This document shows positions 52,317-62,721 of a stretch of DNA of 64,000 nt, piece by piece. The position numbers and the translations under genes were made by a program. How positions within the stretch are numbered: position 1 is the stretch's first letter; each line of letters begins with the position of its first letter. Source of the DNA: Bacteroidota bacterium (GTDB lineage: Bacteria; Bacteroidota; Bacteroidia; Chitinophagales; BACL12); assembly GCA_016706255.1 (NCBI GenBank), contig JADJJZ010000030.1, positions 62,001 through 126,000 of the forward strand, written 5' to 3'. The notes beneath the pieces were generated by a model. That model did not search any database and was not told where the DNA came from. It was given only the letters and a program-made list of their open reading frames with translations.

Positions 52317-54053
52317 TTAATTTTTATAAAATTTATAAGTATTTAAAATTTGACCATATTCGTTCGTTGCTATTGATATGTATAAACCAGCAGCAAGGTG
52401 ATTCAAATTTATAGAATAGTTGTTGCTTAATAATTCATGCGACAGAACTCTACCGGTTAAATCAAGTACATCAATAAATATTTTGCCGTAATATAGTTCA
52501 ACTTCGTTATTATAAATTAAAATATTATTTGATAAATACGGATCGTGCAAATTTAAATTTTCACTAGTGCTATCTGTTTTAAGCCAGCACGTAATAACAT
52601 TGGGTGTCGTAAAATATTTTGTTGATGATATTATTGAACTCCCGCAAGCATTTATAGTTTTCAACTTTACGCCGAAGGTGTGATTTTTTAAAAAATCTCC
52701 ATACTTGCTATAATAAATACCATCTGACAAATATGTATCACCTGTTGTCCACGTTAAGCCAGCGTTTTCACTCCAATAAATAGATTCCGATCTTGTTGTT
52801 TGTGGAATTCTGGCAAAAAAATAACATGAGGAAGGCGCACTTTGAACAGTTGATATAACACCTGTTGGTAATATTGGATTACCTGCGATGTAAATTGAGT
52901 AAGTATGTGTCTCAACGTATCCATTTTCAAAATTAGCAGCAACCGTTATATCATAATAATTATTGGGGGTAACAAACGGTTTTAATGTAATCCATCTTGC
53001 AGAAGGCAGATTATCATCATTAGGCCCAAAATCAAATGCTGTGGATGTCCAAGTATAATTAACATCCGGATAATATGCGCATGAAATATTTTCACCTGTT
53101 GAATTAATACAAAACTCAGAAGGTGTTTGAATAAATGGAACCGCTTCAGTACCCGATTGTTTATATACCCGAATATAATCAACATACATATTTTTGGGTA
53201 ATGCCGAATCATCTACATAATCCTCATTAATATCGCATGTTAATGGCGATTGCATACTTAATCGAATATGCATAGGTTTGTCAACCGGATCAAATGGCAT
53301 ATCTTCACTATTTAAGCCTGAAACCTCAATTGTTCTAATTAAACTGTTATTTAAATAAAACTTAATAATATTTTGATGCCATTCGCAACCAATATTCACC
53401 CATTGATAGTCCAAATTGTAAGGTTCAATAAACAATTGTTTATATAGGTGAATCTTTTGAGATTCTCCAGCTGCAATTTCAGGCGTTCCATAGTCCCAGT
53501 GATAATTGGATTTTAAAACATTTTTGTGGCCGCTATAGGTTTCCCAAATATCAATTTCTCTATATTCGGCATCTCCACCACCTGCAACAAATAACCAAAA
53601 AGCAGAGCCTGCGCCTTTGGAAAAAGGTAAGTTTTTGACTCTAATTTCAATATAAGAATCAGGGTAAAATTTAAACTCCTTAAAGCTATCGTCGTCTGTT
53701 GAAAATGTTTTGATTTCAGCACCAGAATGTGCGCAACCTGCATAATCATCACTACTTAGTGTCAATTTTAAAGAACCGTCTGCTTCAGTTACGTTATTAG
53801 GATTAAAAACTATGCCATGAAGGCAATTGTGATATGCATCATCAGTATTGGTGCTTTTATTCCAATATTCAGGATTAACTTCATTGTCATTAAATTCATC
53901 ATTAAAGATTAATTGCCATCCCGGTTTATAAATTGGTGATGGCGGAGAATTATAACCGACTTGCTTATAACTTGAATACCAAACATCACAAAGGTGTTGG
54001 GACTTTAAACATGTGCTTAATGCCAGTAAAAATAAAAAAATTGTTGTTTTCAT
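52317..54053 (-). CDS. GH16 family secreted glucanase with T9SS CTD
   Basis: A 578-residue exported glycoside hydrolase (signal peptide MKTTIFLFLLALSTCLKSQ). The GH16 domain covers residues 40-300: WQLIFNDEFNDNEVNPEYWN, and the catalytic motif ExDxxE as EIDIWE in AEYREIDIWETYSGHKNVL near residue 180, ending at MYVDYIRVYKQ. The family cleaves beta-1,3 or mixed-linked glucans, or agar/carrageenan-type polymers; substrate not determinable. A beta-sandwich region and a type A CTD (LYYGKIFIDVLDLTGRVL to KFYKN) follow. Confidence 0.88.
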   Translation of the reverse strand: MKTTIFLFLLALSTCLKSQHLCDVWYSSYKQVGYNSPPSPIYKPGWQLIFNDEFNDNEVNPEYWNKSTNTDDAYHNCLHGIVFNPNNVTEADGSLKLTLSSDDYAGCAHSGAEIKTFSTDDDSFKEFKFYPDSYIEIRVKNLPFSKGAGSAFWLFVAGGGDAEYREIDIWETYSGHKNVLKSNYHWDYGTPEIAAGESQKIHLYKQLFIEPYNLDYQWVNIGCEWHQNIIKFYLNNSLIRTIEVSGLNSEDMPFDPVDKPMHIRLSMQSPLTCDINEDYVDDSALPKNMYVDYIRVYKQSGTEAVPFIQTPSEFCINSTGENISCAYYPDVNYTWTSTAFDFGPNDDNLPSARWITLKPFVTPNNYYDITVAANFENGYVETHTYSIYIAGNPILPTGVISTVQSAPSSCYFFARIPQTTRSESIYWSENAGLTWTTGDTYLSDGIYYSKYGDFLKNHTFGVKLKTINACGSSIISSTKYFTTPNVITCWLKTDSTSENLNLHDPYLSNNILIYNNEVELYYGKIFIDVLDLTGRVLSHELLSNNYSINLNHLAAGLYISIATNEYGQILNTYKFYKN

Positions 54054-54169
54054 AAGCGCGCCATTTATTTAATGATGCCTATTAATAATAAAAATATAAA
54101 ATTATAATGAAAAGATATAATTTGACAAAAACCTTTCCAACAGATGGAGATTTTAAACGTAAAGTATTA

Positions 54170-55675
54170 TTATTTTAATTCAGGGATATCATTCATCTCA
54201 ATTATCTGATAATCAGGGTTTTCACGTATGGTTTCAGGTAGGTTATTGCTTCCAGCAAAGTAAATTTTATATCCTAGTTTTTGAATTTCCTTTAATGATT
54301 CAATATCCGGTATTGTATTATAAACAATAAAATCGGTATAAAACATGGCCTCAATTGGACGGGGATAGTTAAACAGAATTGCTTTACCATGATTGGTTTC
54401 GCCCAGTTTTTTTAAATCTTCTACCCATTCGGTAGAAGTTGTGTTTGGGTTTAACATTTTGGTTCGTTCTACACAATATCTAAAGGGAAGTAAAATTAGC
54501 AAGGCCAAAATAATGATTGCAAAAACTCTTTTAATTCCACTAAATTTTAATTCATTTATTTTATCATAAAACAATCCTGTAATAATAAATAGAGCCGGAG
54601 CAGTAAATAAAATGTAACCCTGCATTTTGGTTTCGGCAATTGTAAAAAAGATTATAGGTATAAATACCCAAATTAATAATGCATATTGCTTATTCAAAAA
54701 CTTACCTTTTAGGGTTTGTATGGTAAACCATATTAGCGGTAAATAAATTAAATCGCCATAACTTATTCTTAGCCTTTCTAAAAAAAACCATCTGGCCTCC
54801 GCTCGACCTTCAAGTGCTTCAGTTAAATGCAAATTATTATAATATTGCTCCCATGCTGTTTCAAGTGGAAAGGCCTTGGCGCTATAAATTTGCCAGGGTA
54901 GTGCTACAACAACTAAGACGAATACCAGCAATGCCAATTGTATAAAAATTTGTTTTTTTGAAAATTTGCCACTATCGTAAACAAGAATAAACCAAATTGG
55001 CAGTACTATTAATGCCGGTAACCACTTGGTTAAAATAGCAAACCCAATTGCAACTCCGACTAAAATGTTATAAGCCTTTTTTTCTGTGTTAATAAATTTA
55101 ATACAAAAAAATACCGCCAGCTGTATAAAAAACAAAAAGAATATGTCATAATTATCGGTTGCAACTCTGCCCCCTGTTAATTCAATTATTAAACCATTCA
55201 TTGAATACAGCAATGCGCTAATGAATGCCACACGTTTGTTAAAAAAGAAATTACCGATATAATAAACTAATAATATACCAAGTGTTGTTAATAAAATGCC
55301 GGGTATTCGGACTGCAAATTCATTTATTCCAAACACTTGCAAACTTGCACTTATAAACCATAGTGGCATTGGTTGTTTATGAACCCAATAATGGTTGCTG
55401 TACCATTCTTTGTAATCGTAAGGCAATACAGGATCTTCGTATAGTGTTGGTGTCAACGGATGGGAAATCATGTTTTTTGCCACAAGTGCATGATAACGCT
55501 CGTCCCAGGGGTGTAAATAATTATCTGAAGACACATATACCCTTAAAATAAAACCTGCTATTATTACGAGTAATAAAGCAGGTTTTATTTTAGATTTTGT
55601 AAAACAATACATTGCGATTCCATACATCGCCAATGTTGTTATAAAAATTATTAATCCGGTTACATGTGCCGTCAT
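54170..55675 (-). CDS. Glycosyltransferase family 39-like membrane protein
   Basis: A 501-residue multi-pass membrane protein of the ArnT/PMT (GT39) group, which moves sugars from polyprenyl-phosphate carriers to lipids or proteins. The first periplasmic loop has the conserved acidic residues in NYLHPWDERYHALVAKNMI, and HPLTPTLYEDPVLPYDYKEW and WVHKQPMPLWF follow. About 11-12 helices cover residues 5-400 (for example FRYCVERTKML after the last helix), and a short soluble tail ends the protein. The gene stands alone; no lipid A genes are nearby. Confidence 0.87.
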   Translation of the reverse strand: MTAHVTGLIIFITTLAMYGIAMYCFTKSKIKPALLLVIIAGFILRVYVSSDNYLHPWDERYHALVAKNMISHPLTPTLYEDPVLPYDYKEWYSNHYWVHKQPMPLWFISASLQVFGINEFAVRIPGILLTTLGILLVYYIGNFFFNKRVAFISALLYSMNGLIIELTGGRVATDNYDIFFLFFIQLAVFFCIKFINTEKKAYNILVGVAIGFAILTKWLPALIVLPIWFILVYDSGKFSKKQIFIQLALLVFVLVVVALPWQIYSAKAFPLETAWEQYYNNLHLTEALEGRAEARWFFLERLRISYGDLIYLPLIWFTIQTLKGKFLNKQYALLIWVFIPIIFFTIAETKMQGYILFTAPALFIITGLFYDKINELKFSGIKRVFAIIILALLILLPFRYCVERTKMLNPNTTSTEWVEDLKKLGETNHGKAILFNYPRPIEAMFYTDFIVYNTIPDIESLKEIQKLGYKIYFAGSNNLPETIRENPDYQIIEMNDIPELK

Positions 55676-55709
55676 TTATGATAAATCATTCACGATATTT
55701 AAATTAATT

Positions 55710-57026
55710 TTATTGCACCAACACCAAATACCCCCAGGCCGGAATAGTAACTTTTTTACCCGTTTTTATTTTTTGTTTTTTTCCGGTGAAGTAGTTTTTA
55801 TATTTTCCGCCATCGGTTGAAAATACGGCATCGTGTGCGTCGGAAGATAAATTTAGTATAACCATTACTTTATTATCTCCAAGCGTGCGGGTGTAACAAT
55901 AAATTTTATCGTGTTGTGTAGCAACTCTTGTATATGCACCACCATAGGAGCCATTCCATAAAGCAGGGTTATCTTCTTTTAATTGAATAAGTGTTGTATA
56001 AAACTGCGTGTAATTTTTATTGTCGACCCAGGTTATTGAATCTTTATCGAAAAATTTTAATCGGCGATCCAATGCAACTTCCTGACCTGAATACATTAAT
56101 AACATGCCCGGCATTGTAGCAGCCATAACAGCAAAGGTTTGAGCCCCATTTCCCATTCTTTCGAATTCAGTTCCGTTCCAGCTGTTTTCATCATGATTGC
56201 TGGTAAAGTTCATGAAGTAACTATCTGCTGTATAGTTTTTCAAATCTTTCTGAATTGCCACATCCATGGTATCGGCTGTCATTGTGCCTTTTGCAATTTC
56301 ATTCATGACATGATGCTTATTCCAGGCATAGGTCATATTAAATCCATCAGTATGTAATTGCGGGCCTTCTGCTTCGGCTAAAAGGAAAATGTCCGGTTTT
56401 ATTTTCCTTAATTCGGTTAATGCTTCTTTCCAGAAATCATCAGGAACCATCATTGCAACATCACATCTAAAACCATCAACATCAGCTTCGGTTATCCAAT
56501 ATTTCATGTCTTCAATCATGGCCGCGCGCATGGCTTTGTTATCATAATTTAAATCTGCAACATCACTCCAGTCGGCCACGGGAGGAATTACTTTACCGGA
56601 TTTATCTGTCGTATAAAAATCAGGATGTTTTTTCATCCACACATGATCCCAGCTCGTGTGATTGGCAACCCAGTCGAGAATAACATGCATATCGCGTTTA
56701 TGTGCTTCATCAACTAATTTTTTAAAATCTTTCAGCGACCCAAATTCAGGATTGGTTGCCGTGTAATCAGCAATAGAATAATAACTGCCTAAACTACCTT
56801 TTCGGTTTAATTCGCCAATAGGTTGTATCGGCATCATCCATAAAATACCAACACCCATTTTTTCGAGTCTCGGCAAATGTGTAGCAAATGCATCAAATGT
56901 GCCTTCCGGCGTGTATTGACGGATATTTACTTCGTAAATGGTTTTGTCTTTACTCCATTCAGGTGCCTGCGCAAAAATGAACTGAAGCTGTATGATTGTT
57001 AATGTTAGGACGATAATTTTTTTCAT
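55710..57026 (-). CDS. GH13 alpha-amylase family enzyme, secreted
   Basis: A 438-residue exported GH13 enzyme (signal peptide MKKIIVLTLTIIQLQFIFA). The conserved regions are VILDWVANHTS (region I), DGFRCDVAMM with the nucleophile Asp (II), FLLAEAEG with the acid/base Glu (III) and FTSNHDENSWNG (IV). It begins straight with WSKDKTIYEVNIRQYTPEGT, so there is no N-terminal starch-binding module. Hydrolysis of alpha-1,4-glucans in the periplasm or outside is likely. It follows the larger GH13 gene by 14 bp. Confidence 0.93.
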   Translation of the reverse strand: MKKIIVLTLTIIQLQFIFAQAPEWSKDKTIYEVNIRQYTPEGTFDAFATHLPRLEKMGVGILWMMPIQPIGELNRKGSLGSYYSIADYTATNPEFGSLKDFKKLVDEAHKRDMHVILDWVANHTSWDHVWMKKHPDFYTTDKSGKVIPPVADWSDVADLNYDNKAMRAAMIEDMKYWITEADVDGFRCDVAMMVPDDFWKEALTELRKIKPDIFLLAEAEGPQLHTDGFNMTYAWNKHHVMNEIAKGTMTADTMDVAIQKDLKNYTADSYFMNFTSNHDENSWNGTEFERMGNGAQTFAVMAATMPGMLLMYSGQEVALDRRLKFFDKDSITWVDNKNYTQFYTTLIQLKEDNPALWNGSYGGAYTRVATQHDKIYCYTRTLGDNKVMVILNLSSDAHDAVFSTDGGKYKNYFTGKKQKIKTGKKVTIPAWGYLVLVQ

Positions 57027-57040
57027 AAAAATGAGCTGAT

Positions 57041-59470
57041 TTAATTTCCAAAAGTAATTATTTCAAATGAATATGGTTGTACGGTAACCTGCAACGTTGT
57101 GGTATTCATTTTTGTAGCGCTGCCAAAATTTGTATGATAAGGTTTGTCGGTTTCAATATTTGTTAAGGGCATAACAACGGCACCTGCACTTTTGTTGAAT
57201 AATACATAAACCACATCATCAAAATATGTGCGTTTGTAAATGTATAACGTAGGGCTCACCTGCAACACTTGAAAATCGCCGTATAACAATGCCATATGGC
57301 TGCTGCGCAAATGGGTAAGTGTGGTTACGGTGTTTTTTACATCGAGTTGATACTTGTTCAGGTTATCAAATTCCATCATTCTGCGATTATCCGGGTCGTT
57401 TGCTCCGGGCATTCCAATTTCATCACCATAATATATTATCGGAATTCCGGGAATTGTCATGTTAAACGCATGCAACATTTTCAATTTAGCATATCCTATT
57501 GTATCGGTAACTTCTATCTTGCGGTTCCATCCGGCTTCCTTGTCGTTTTCATCCCATTTTAAATCGCCGCTGGCATAAGAAATAAATCGCGCCATGTCGT
57601 GATTGCCTGTTATGTTACCCATTACGTGATGACAACCAAATGCATTAAATGTTTCATTTAAACTGGCATTTAACCGATCAAAGCCTACATCATTGTTTGC
57701 AAAAACACTTCTTGCGTCAAAATATAAAGCAAAATCAAATTGTGCATTTAATAAACCTGTTCCTAAATACGAACCAATTAATTCGCGTGAACCAAATGTT
57801 TCTCCAATCTGATAAATATTTCTGTTTTGTGGAATTTCAATTTCAGTTTTTATTTTATAAGTCAATAATCTCCAAAATTCTGTTTCAATATGTTTTGTTG
57901 CATCATGTCGGAAACCATCTAAATTAAATTCATTTAACCAAAACATTGCACTGTCGGCACAGGCCTCCGCAACTTCCGGTTTACTGTGATCAAAACTTGG
58001 CATATACGGTTCGAACCATGTTGTTAAACGATATTCATCCCATAAACGCAGGTTTTTTCTTCCGTCGGGTAAGTCAAGTTGTGAAAACCATTCCGGATGC
58101 GATTTCCAGACAGGATGTTCGGCATGAATATGATTTGCAACATAATCCAGGTACACACTCATATCATTTTTATGTACATCTGTTACCAGCCCTTTAAATT
58201 GCTGATTTGAACCAAATCTGGTATCTACCTGACTTAATGAAATTGGCCAATAACCATGATATCCGCTAAACCAGCGATGTGGCTCCGGAAATTCCTGATA
58301 GGCGCCATACGGATTTTGAAAAACGGGTGAAATCCAAAGTGAATTAATGCCCAAATTTTTAAAATAGCCGTCATCAATTTTCTGTTGTATGCCAGCTAAA
58401 TCGCCTCCATAATAATTTGCCTGTGGCAGCAATCTTTCATCCTGCACAGGCGCATCGTTTTTGGTATCACCGTTTTTAAATCGGTCTACCATCATAAAAT
58501 ACATAATTGTGCGTTGGAAGTCATCTTTTTCTAGCAACTTCGGATCGGTAACTACATTACCATATTCCAATGGAATTAATAAATCGTTAGTTTCTTTTCC
58601 GTTTACAACGGCATAGGCACGAATATAGGAGCGTTTTATTTCAATTCCTTCATCAGGGACAATCGTATATAATTCTTCTTTTTTTAATTCTTCATTATAT
58701 CCGGCAGTGACAAATATTATTTTGTTATTCCAAAATACAAATAATTCATCAAATAAATTATCTGCTCCAATACCAAATTCTACTTTCGTGTTGTAACTAC
58801 TTTTTGTATATAATGGGGCAGATTTTCCTCCCGGCTCGCCGGCCACTATCAGTGAATTAAATCCGCCAATGCCATTATCTATTTTTTGAGGATTATTCGG
58901 GTCCAGAAACCAGGCTCCATCAGCTACTATCTGATATTGATATCTTCCCGGAGATAAAATAAGATCTGTTGTCCAGACACCCTTTTTAAGCTCCATATAA
59001 ATAACATCCGGGTTCCATCCTGTGAGGTCGCCGACAATGGAAACTTTTTGATATGTTTTGCCTTTGGGGTCAAATGCGAAGGTTACTTTTTCTTTTTTTG
59101 ATTTGCGTAATAATATATCATATCTTCCGGAATCGGTTTCGATGGTGAGCAGACTTAATACCGGAATTTTATTTACTGGAATGAGTTGCAAAGTTTTTTT
59201 ATCTGCACTCAAATTAAATTTAAATGCCGGGTCAGCTACAATTGTTTTAATTGCATTTACCTGAACAAAATAATCCTGTAATTGAATTGTGGTGGTATCT
59301 AATTCGAGTTGTACCGGTTCTGCCAATCCAAAAATTTCATTTTGAGCATTGACAGAATGAATGTTAAAAGTTATAAAACAAAATAGTAAAAGGAAAATGT
59401 TAGTTCGTCTTTTCAACTTACCTAAAACAATTCCGGAAGTGTGATTATTGAATATCTTATTATTAGTCAT
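57041..59470 (-). CDS. Large GH13 enzyme with CBM48/AMPK-type module
   Basis: An 809-residue exported enzyme of the GH13 neopullulanase/cyclomaltodextrinase-like group. The signal helix is at residues 24-42. An AMPK1_CBM/CBM48-like module (KVSIVGDLTGWNPDVIYMEL, YQYQIVADGAWFLDPNNPQK) covers about 115-205 and a second beta domain follows. The catalytic barrel has YLDYVANHIHAEHPVW (region I), DGFRHDATKHIETEFW (II), YQIGETFGSRELIG (III) and ITGNHDMARFI (IV). A C-terminal beta domain ends the protein. It probably debranches or opens maltodextrins and is the first gene of the GH13 pair. Confidence 0.92.
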   Translation of the reverse strand: MTNNKIFNNHTSGIVLGKLKRRTNIFLLLFCFITFNIHSVNAQNEIFGLAEPVQLELDTTTIQLQDYFVQVNAIKTIVADPAFKFNLSADKKTLQLIPVNKIPVLSLLTIETDSGRYDILLRKSKKEKVTFAFDPKGKTYQKVSIVGDLTGWNPDVIYMELKKGVWTTDLILSPGRYQYQIVADGAWFLDPNNPQKIDNGIGGFNSLIVAGEPGGKSAPLYTKSSYNTKVEFGIGADNLFDELFVFWNNKIIFVTAGYNEELKKEELYTIVPDEGIEIKRSYIRAYAVVNGKETNDLLIPLEYGNVVTDPKLLEKDDFQRTIMYFMMVDRFKNGDTKNDAPVQDERLLPQANYYGGDLAGIQQKIDDGYFKNLGINSLWISPVFQNPYGAYQEFPEPHRWFSGYHGYWPISLSQVDTRFGSNQQFKGLVTDVHKNDMSVYLDYVANHIHAEHPVWKSHPEWFSQLDLPDGRKNLRLWDEYRLTTWFEPYMPSFDHSKPEVAEACADSAMFWLNEFNLDGFRHDATKHIETEFWRLLTYKIKTEIEIPQNRNIYQIGETFGSRELIGSYLGTGLLNAQFDFALYFDARSVFANNDVGFDRLNASLNETFNAFGCHHVMGNITGNHDMARFISYASGDLKWDENDKEAGWNRKIEVTDTIGYAKLKMLHAFNMTIPGIPIIYYGDEIGMPGANDPDNRRMMEFDNLNKYQLDVKNTVTTLTHLRSSHMALLYGDFQVLQVSPTLYIYKRTYFDDVVYVLFNKSAGAVVMPLTNIETDKPYHTNFGSATKMNTTTLQVTVQPYSFEIITFGN

Positions 59471-60109
59471 TGTTTATGATTATATATATACCTGTGTATT
59501 CCATCTTTTATCAACGGAACATTAAAGTTAATAAGGTATCCTAAATTTTTACCTGTTAATTTGAGTTGAGTAAGTATTTGTGCCTGGTATTCCCCCAAAA
59601 CCGGCGGCTGTAGCTGCATCCGAATCTTCCGTGGTGATAATTTAATTTTCCAACAATTAAATTTAAGCGTTAAAAAAATTTAAGACGCCGAGAGAAAATA
59701 TTAAACCATATTAGGTCAAAAATTTTTTTAAAAACAAAATTTTATTCTTTGTAGTATTTGAGGTGTTAACCGCTTAGCTATTCAATTTAATTATGTAAAA
59801 GCCGCTTATCCATTGAAAAATAAATAAGTTGGGTGATGATTAAGTGTTGAAATATTTCTTTTTCAACACAGCAGGAATAATTATTTAATTTATGAGCTGA
59901 AACGCTAAGACGCAACGGCCTCAAAGATTCACGAAGTATTTTAAAGGTGTTTTTGTATGAGTGCAAATTTATTAAAATATAAATTACACATTACAATCTT
60001 TGTGCAACTTTGAGGCCTTTGTGCCTTCGTGGTAAATTAAATAAATGATATTTATAATCCGAATTTGATATTAAAGAAAAATGGGATGATACAACTTTAT
60101 TAATGAATT
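59471..60109. other. Intergenic region with a short inverted repeat, no gene seen
   Basis: About 640 bp of AT-rich DNA. GGCCTCAAAG (59918-59927) and CTTTGAGGCC (60008-60017) form a perfect inverted pair, with CACGAAG and CTTCGTG words outside or beside them. Words such as GCTAAGACGC belong to a dispersed repeat type common in several bacterial phyla. No open frame with gene-like features is present. Confidence 0.45.
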
Positions 60110-61264
60110 CTACTCCTCCAAATACAACCAGTTAAACATATCAAAAAATTCGTTGCGCCAAAAGGATTCGGAGTGGGTGCCGTTGCTTTGGATGGTGGAA
60201 CGCATTTTTATGTTTGGATTTTTTTGGTTGAGTAACAATTGCATCATTTTTTGCATATCGGTTACCATTACGAAATCACCACCTTCCATGGCGCCTGCTA
60301 AAAAATATAATTTAATAGGATAAGTCACAGTAGATTTTTCTGCGTAAAGAAAATTCTCTTTATTGGTCCAGAATGCAGGTGAAAATAATCCGGCCATAGA
60401 AAATATTGAATCATACTTTATTATCATATACAAACCTTCAACAGCACCCATGCTGCTTCCGGCAACACCTGTATATTCGCGGCCCGGCAAGGTTCGGTAA
60501 ATACTATCGATAGCCGGTTTTAGGGTATTTACTACAAAAGCCGCAAAATCGTCACCTTTACCGTTAAGTATGTAGTCTTTAATCGGAAATGGAGAATATT
60601 CTTCCAAACGCAAATCACCCGCATTATCAACACCAACAATAATGGCATTTTTTAAACCAAGATTACATAATGAATCCATTGCTTCATCTACACCCCATTC
60701 TCCATTATTTGATTCACTTGCATCAAATAAATTTTGCCCGTCGAGCATATATAATACCGGATAACTGTTATTTGTATTATCATAATCACAGGGCAGTAAA
60801 ACTCGAATTTGTTTGTCGCGTTTTAGCTGTGGTGAATAAACATTAAATTTGATAACATTTTTATTTGGCGCAATTATTTTGGGTGGAATTACATGCGAAA
60901 AGCTCGCTATCGTTTCATTTAATACAATACCCGGTTTATAAAAATACGACCTGTTTTCTTTTTTCGAACCATCTGCATTTACTTCCTCTTTTTCCCAGGT
61001 GCCACAGGTAAATTTAAATTCAACAGAGCTTGTATTTGCATCAATTGGAATGGTAACGGTTAATTTATTTTCTTTCCACTTTAAACGATAGTCTGCATTA
61101 CCAGGATTCCAGTTGTTAAAATTTCCTGCGACAAACATTTTATCTGTTATCGAATCGGGAAATGTAGATGCATTTGCAACTACAATAGTAATTTGAGATC
61201 TTGTTTTGTCGACTAACAAAAAACAAAAAGCAAACAGCAATAAGATTTTTAAAATACATTTCAT
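60110..61264 (-). CDS. Secreted esterase with N-terminal starch-binding-like module
   Basis: A 384-residue exported alpha/beta-hydrolase of the esterase D/feruloyl-esterase type (signal peptide MKCILKILLLFAFCFLLVD). Residues 25-125 form a CBM20/CBM48-like module (MFVAGNFNNWNPGNADYRLK). In the hydrolase domain VLYMLDGQNLFDA precedes the nucleophile Ser in AGSSMGAVEGLYMI near residue 250, and a His of the triad is in NGTHSESFWR near the end. It lies in the starch cluster and overlaps the upstream esterase gene by four bases (ATGA), so both are co-translated. Confidence 0.88.
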   Translation of the reverse strand: MKCILKILLLFAFCFLLVDKTRSQITIVVANASTFPDSITDKMFVAGNFNNWNPGNADYRLKWKENKLTVTIPIDANTSSVEFKFTCGTWEKEEVNADGSKKENRSYFYKPGIVLNETIASFSHVIPPKIIAPNKNVIKFNVYSPQLKRDKQIRVLLPCDYDNTNNSYPVLYMLDGQNLFDASESNNGEWGVDEAMDSLCNLGLKNAIIVGVDNAGDLRLEEYSPFPIKDYILNGKGDDFAAFVVNTLKPAIDSIYRTLPGREYTGVAGSSMGAVEGLYMIIKYDSIFSMAGLFSPAFWTNKENFLYAEKSTVTYPIKLYFLAGAMEGGDFVMVTDMQKMMQLLLNQKNPNIKMRSTIQSNGTHSESFWRNEFFDMFNWLYLEE

Positions 61265-62679
61265 ATTACAACAAACTTAAACGCAGTAAATATATTGTTA
61301 GTATGCACAGCACAAATATAGACACCTCGATCAAGCCCTGAACAATCAATTGTTTGTGAAGTGTTACCCTCCAAAACCGGTTTTCCCTGCAAATCAGTAA
61401 TTTGATATTCAGCATTTATTATGTTTTGTAAATAAATTATTTGTTGTTGTGCATTATATAAATATTGCAAAGTATTGGTTGTTGCTGATACTGTTAACGG
61501 AACTACATCTTCAAACAACCATAAAAAACCATCGTCATATTCACGCTTCCAAAACCATTCACTGTGTGCGCCATCAGCTCTTATTACGGTGAGTATTTCA
61601 TCAGATGTAAATCCGGCATCAAGTAATGTTGCGGTAACAGTATTTATATCCGGAACCATATCTACATCTTCTGTTGCACCAGCAGTAAAATATAATTTTA
61701 ATGGGAGTGTTTTTTCATAATTTTCAGTGAAAATATTTACTGAATCATCAAACCAAAAACTAGGCGAAAAAATTAATGCTTTTGAAAATACGGTATCAAA
61801 TTCCAATGCGGTGTAATAGGCAATTAATCCGCCCAAACTACTACCACCAATTGCAGTAAACATTCTATCGCTTAGTGTTCGGTAATTTGCATCGATATAC
61901 GGCTTTAATGTATTTACAAGAAATTGTGCATACTTGTCGCCATCCCCTCCACCATAAGTCGGATTATTCCACGCACTGTATTCATCAATTCTATCTATTT
62001 CACCATTTGCAATAGCAACAACTATTGCTGATGTATGTCCGTTCGAAATAATATTTTGCATACTGCCATCTACATCCCACTCTCCTGCAAAACTGCTTGC
62101 ATAATCAAACACATTCTGACCATCTTGCATATAAACAACAGGATAATAATTTGTTGATGTAAAATAATCGGGCGGTAAATAAATCCATATTCTTCTACTT
62201 CGATTTAATTCCGGTATTTCAAAATTATAATCGAGTTGAATTACATTACCATTTATGGTATGTGTTCCGGTTTGATCTTCCCAATTGGCAACAGTAAAAG
62301 TTAATTCACTGCCATCTGCAAAAACACCGGTTCTGTTTGGTAAAAAACTGCCATCTGCCATTGTTTCGCCTCTTGCCCAATCGCCTCTGGTGAATTTAAA
62401 TTCAAAACTTTCGCCGTCAGCACCATCTAACGCAATAAAATAACTGCCATCAAAATCTTTTTGTAATTGGTATGCCGCATCACCAGGATTCCATGCATTA
62501 AAAGTACCTGCAATAAATACAGAATCCAATACCGGCATAAAATATTGTGGCACAGAAACTACCCTTATTGTAGTTTGTGCAATAAGTTTGTTGTTCAATT
62601 GAAAAAATATCATCAAAAACATCCAAAAAACACGCATCATCCTTGTTTTCCTTACCATATTTCCTTTAGCGTATACCAT
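61261..62679 (-). CDS. Secreted esterase with N-terminal module and T9SS-type C-terminus
   Basis: About 472 residues from the ATG at 62679 (MVYAKGNMVRKTRMMRVFWM); the frame to 62706 overlaps the promoter. A signal helix is at VFWMFLMIFFQLNNKLIAQ. The module VFIAGTFNAWNPGDAAYQLQ is like that of the next gene. The esterase domain has VVYMQDGQNVFDYASSFAGE, nucleophile Ser in GGSSLGGLIAYYTAL near residue 280 and DGAHSEWFWKREY with the triad His. The C-terminal 75 residues, with LQYLYNAQQQIIYLQNIINA and YQITDLQGKPVLEG, are a type A sorting domain. Enzymes of this kind remove acyl groups from polysaccharides or act on maltodextrin-linked esters. Confidence 0.85.
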   Translation of the reverse strand: MVYAKGNMVRKTRMMRVFWMFLMIFFQLNNKLIAQTTIRVVSVPQYFMPVLDSVFIAGTFNAWNPGDAAYQLQKDFDGSYFIALDGADGESFEFKFTRGDWARGETMADGSFLPNRTGVFADGSELTFTVANWEDQTGTHTINGNVIQLDYNFEIPELNRSRRIWIYLPPDYFTSTNYYPVVYMQDGQNVFDYASSFAGEWDVDGSMQNIISNGHTSAIVVAIANGEIDRIDEYSAWNNPTYGGGDGDKYAQFLVNTLKPYIDANYRTLSDRMFTAIGGSSLGGLIAYYTALEFDTVFSKALIFSPSFWFDDSVNIFTENYEKTLPLKLYFTAGATEDVDMVPDINTVTATLLDAGFTSDEILTVIRADGAHSEWFWKREYDDGFLWLFEDVVPLTVSATTNTLQYLYNAQQQIIYLQNIINAEYQITDLQGKPVLEGNTSQTIDCSGLDRGVYICAVHTNNIFTAFKFVVI

Positions 62680-62703
62680 ATTCACGTATTTTTGTCTACT
62701 TAA

Positions 62704-62711
62704 CAAATATA
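62704..62711 (-). promoter_or_regulatory. -7 element of the minus-strand esterase operon
   Basis: On the minus strand TATATTTG ends 24 bases before the ATG at 62679, supporting that start. It lies in the 42-bp gap to the divergent amylase gene, so the promoters of the two transcripts must overlap or be adjacent. Confidence 0.55.
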
Positions 62712-62721
62712 GTCAGGTTAT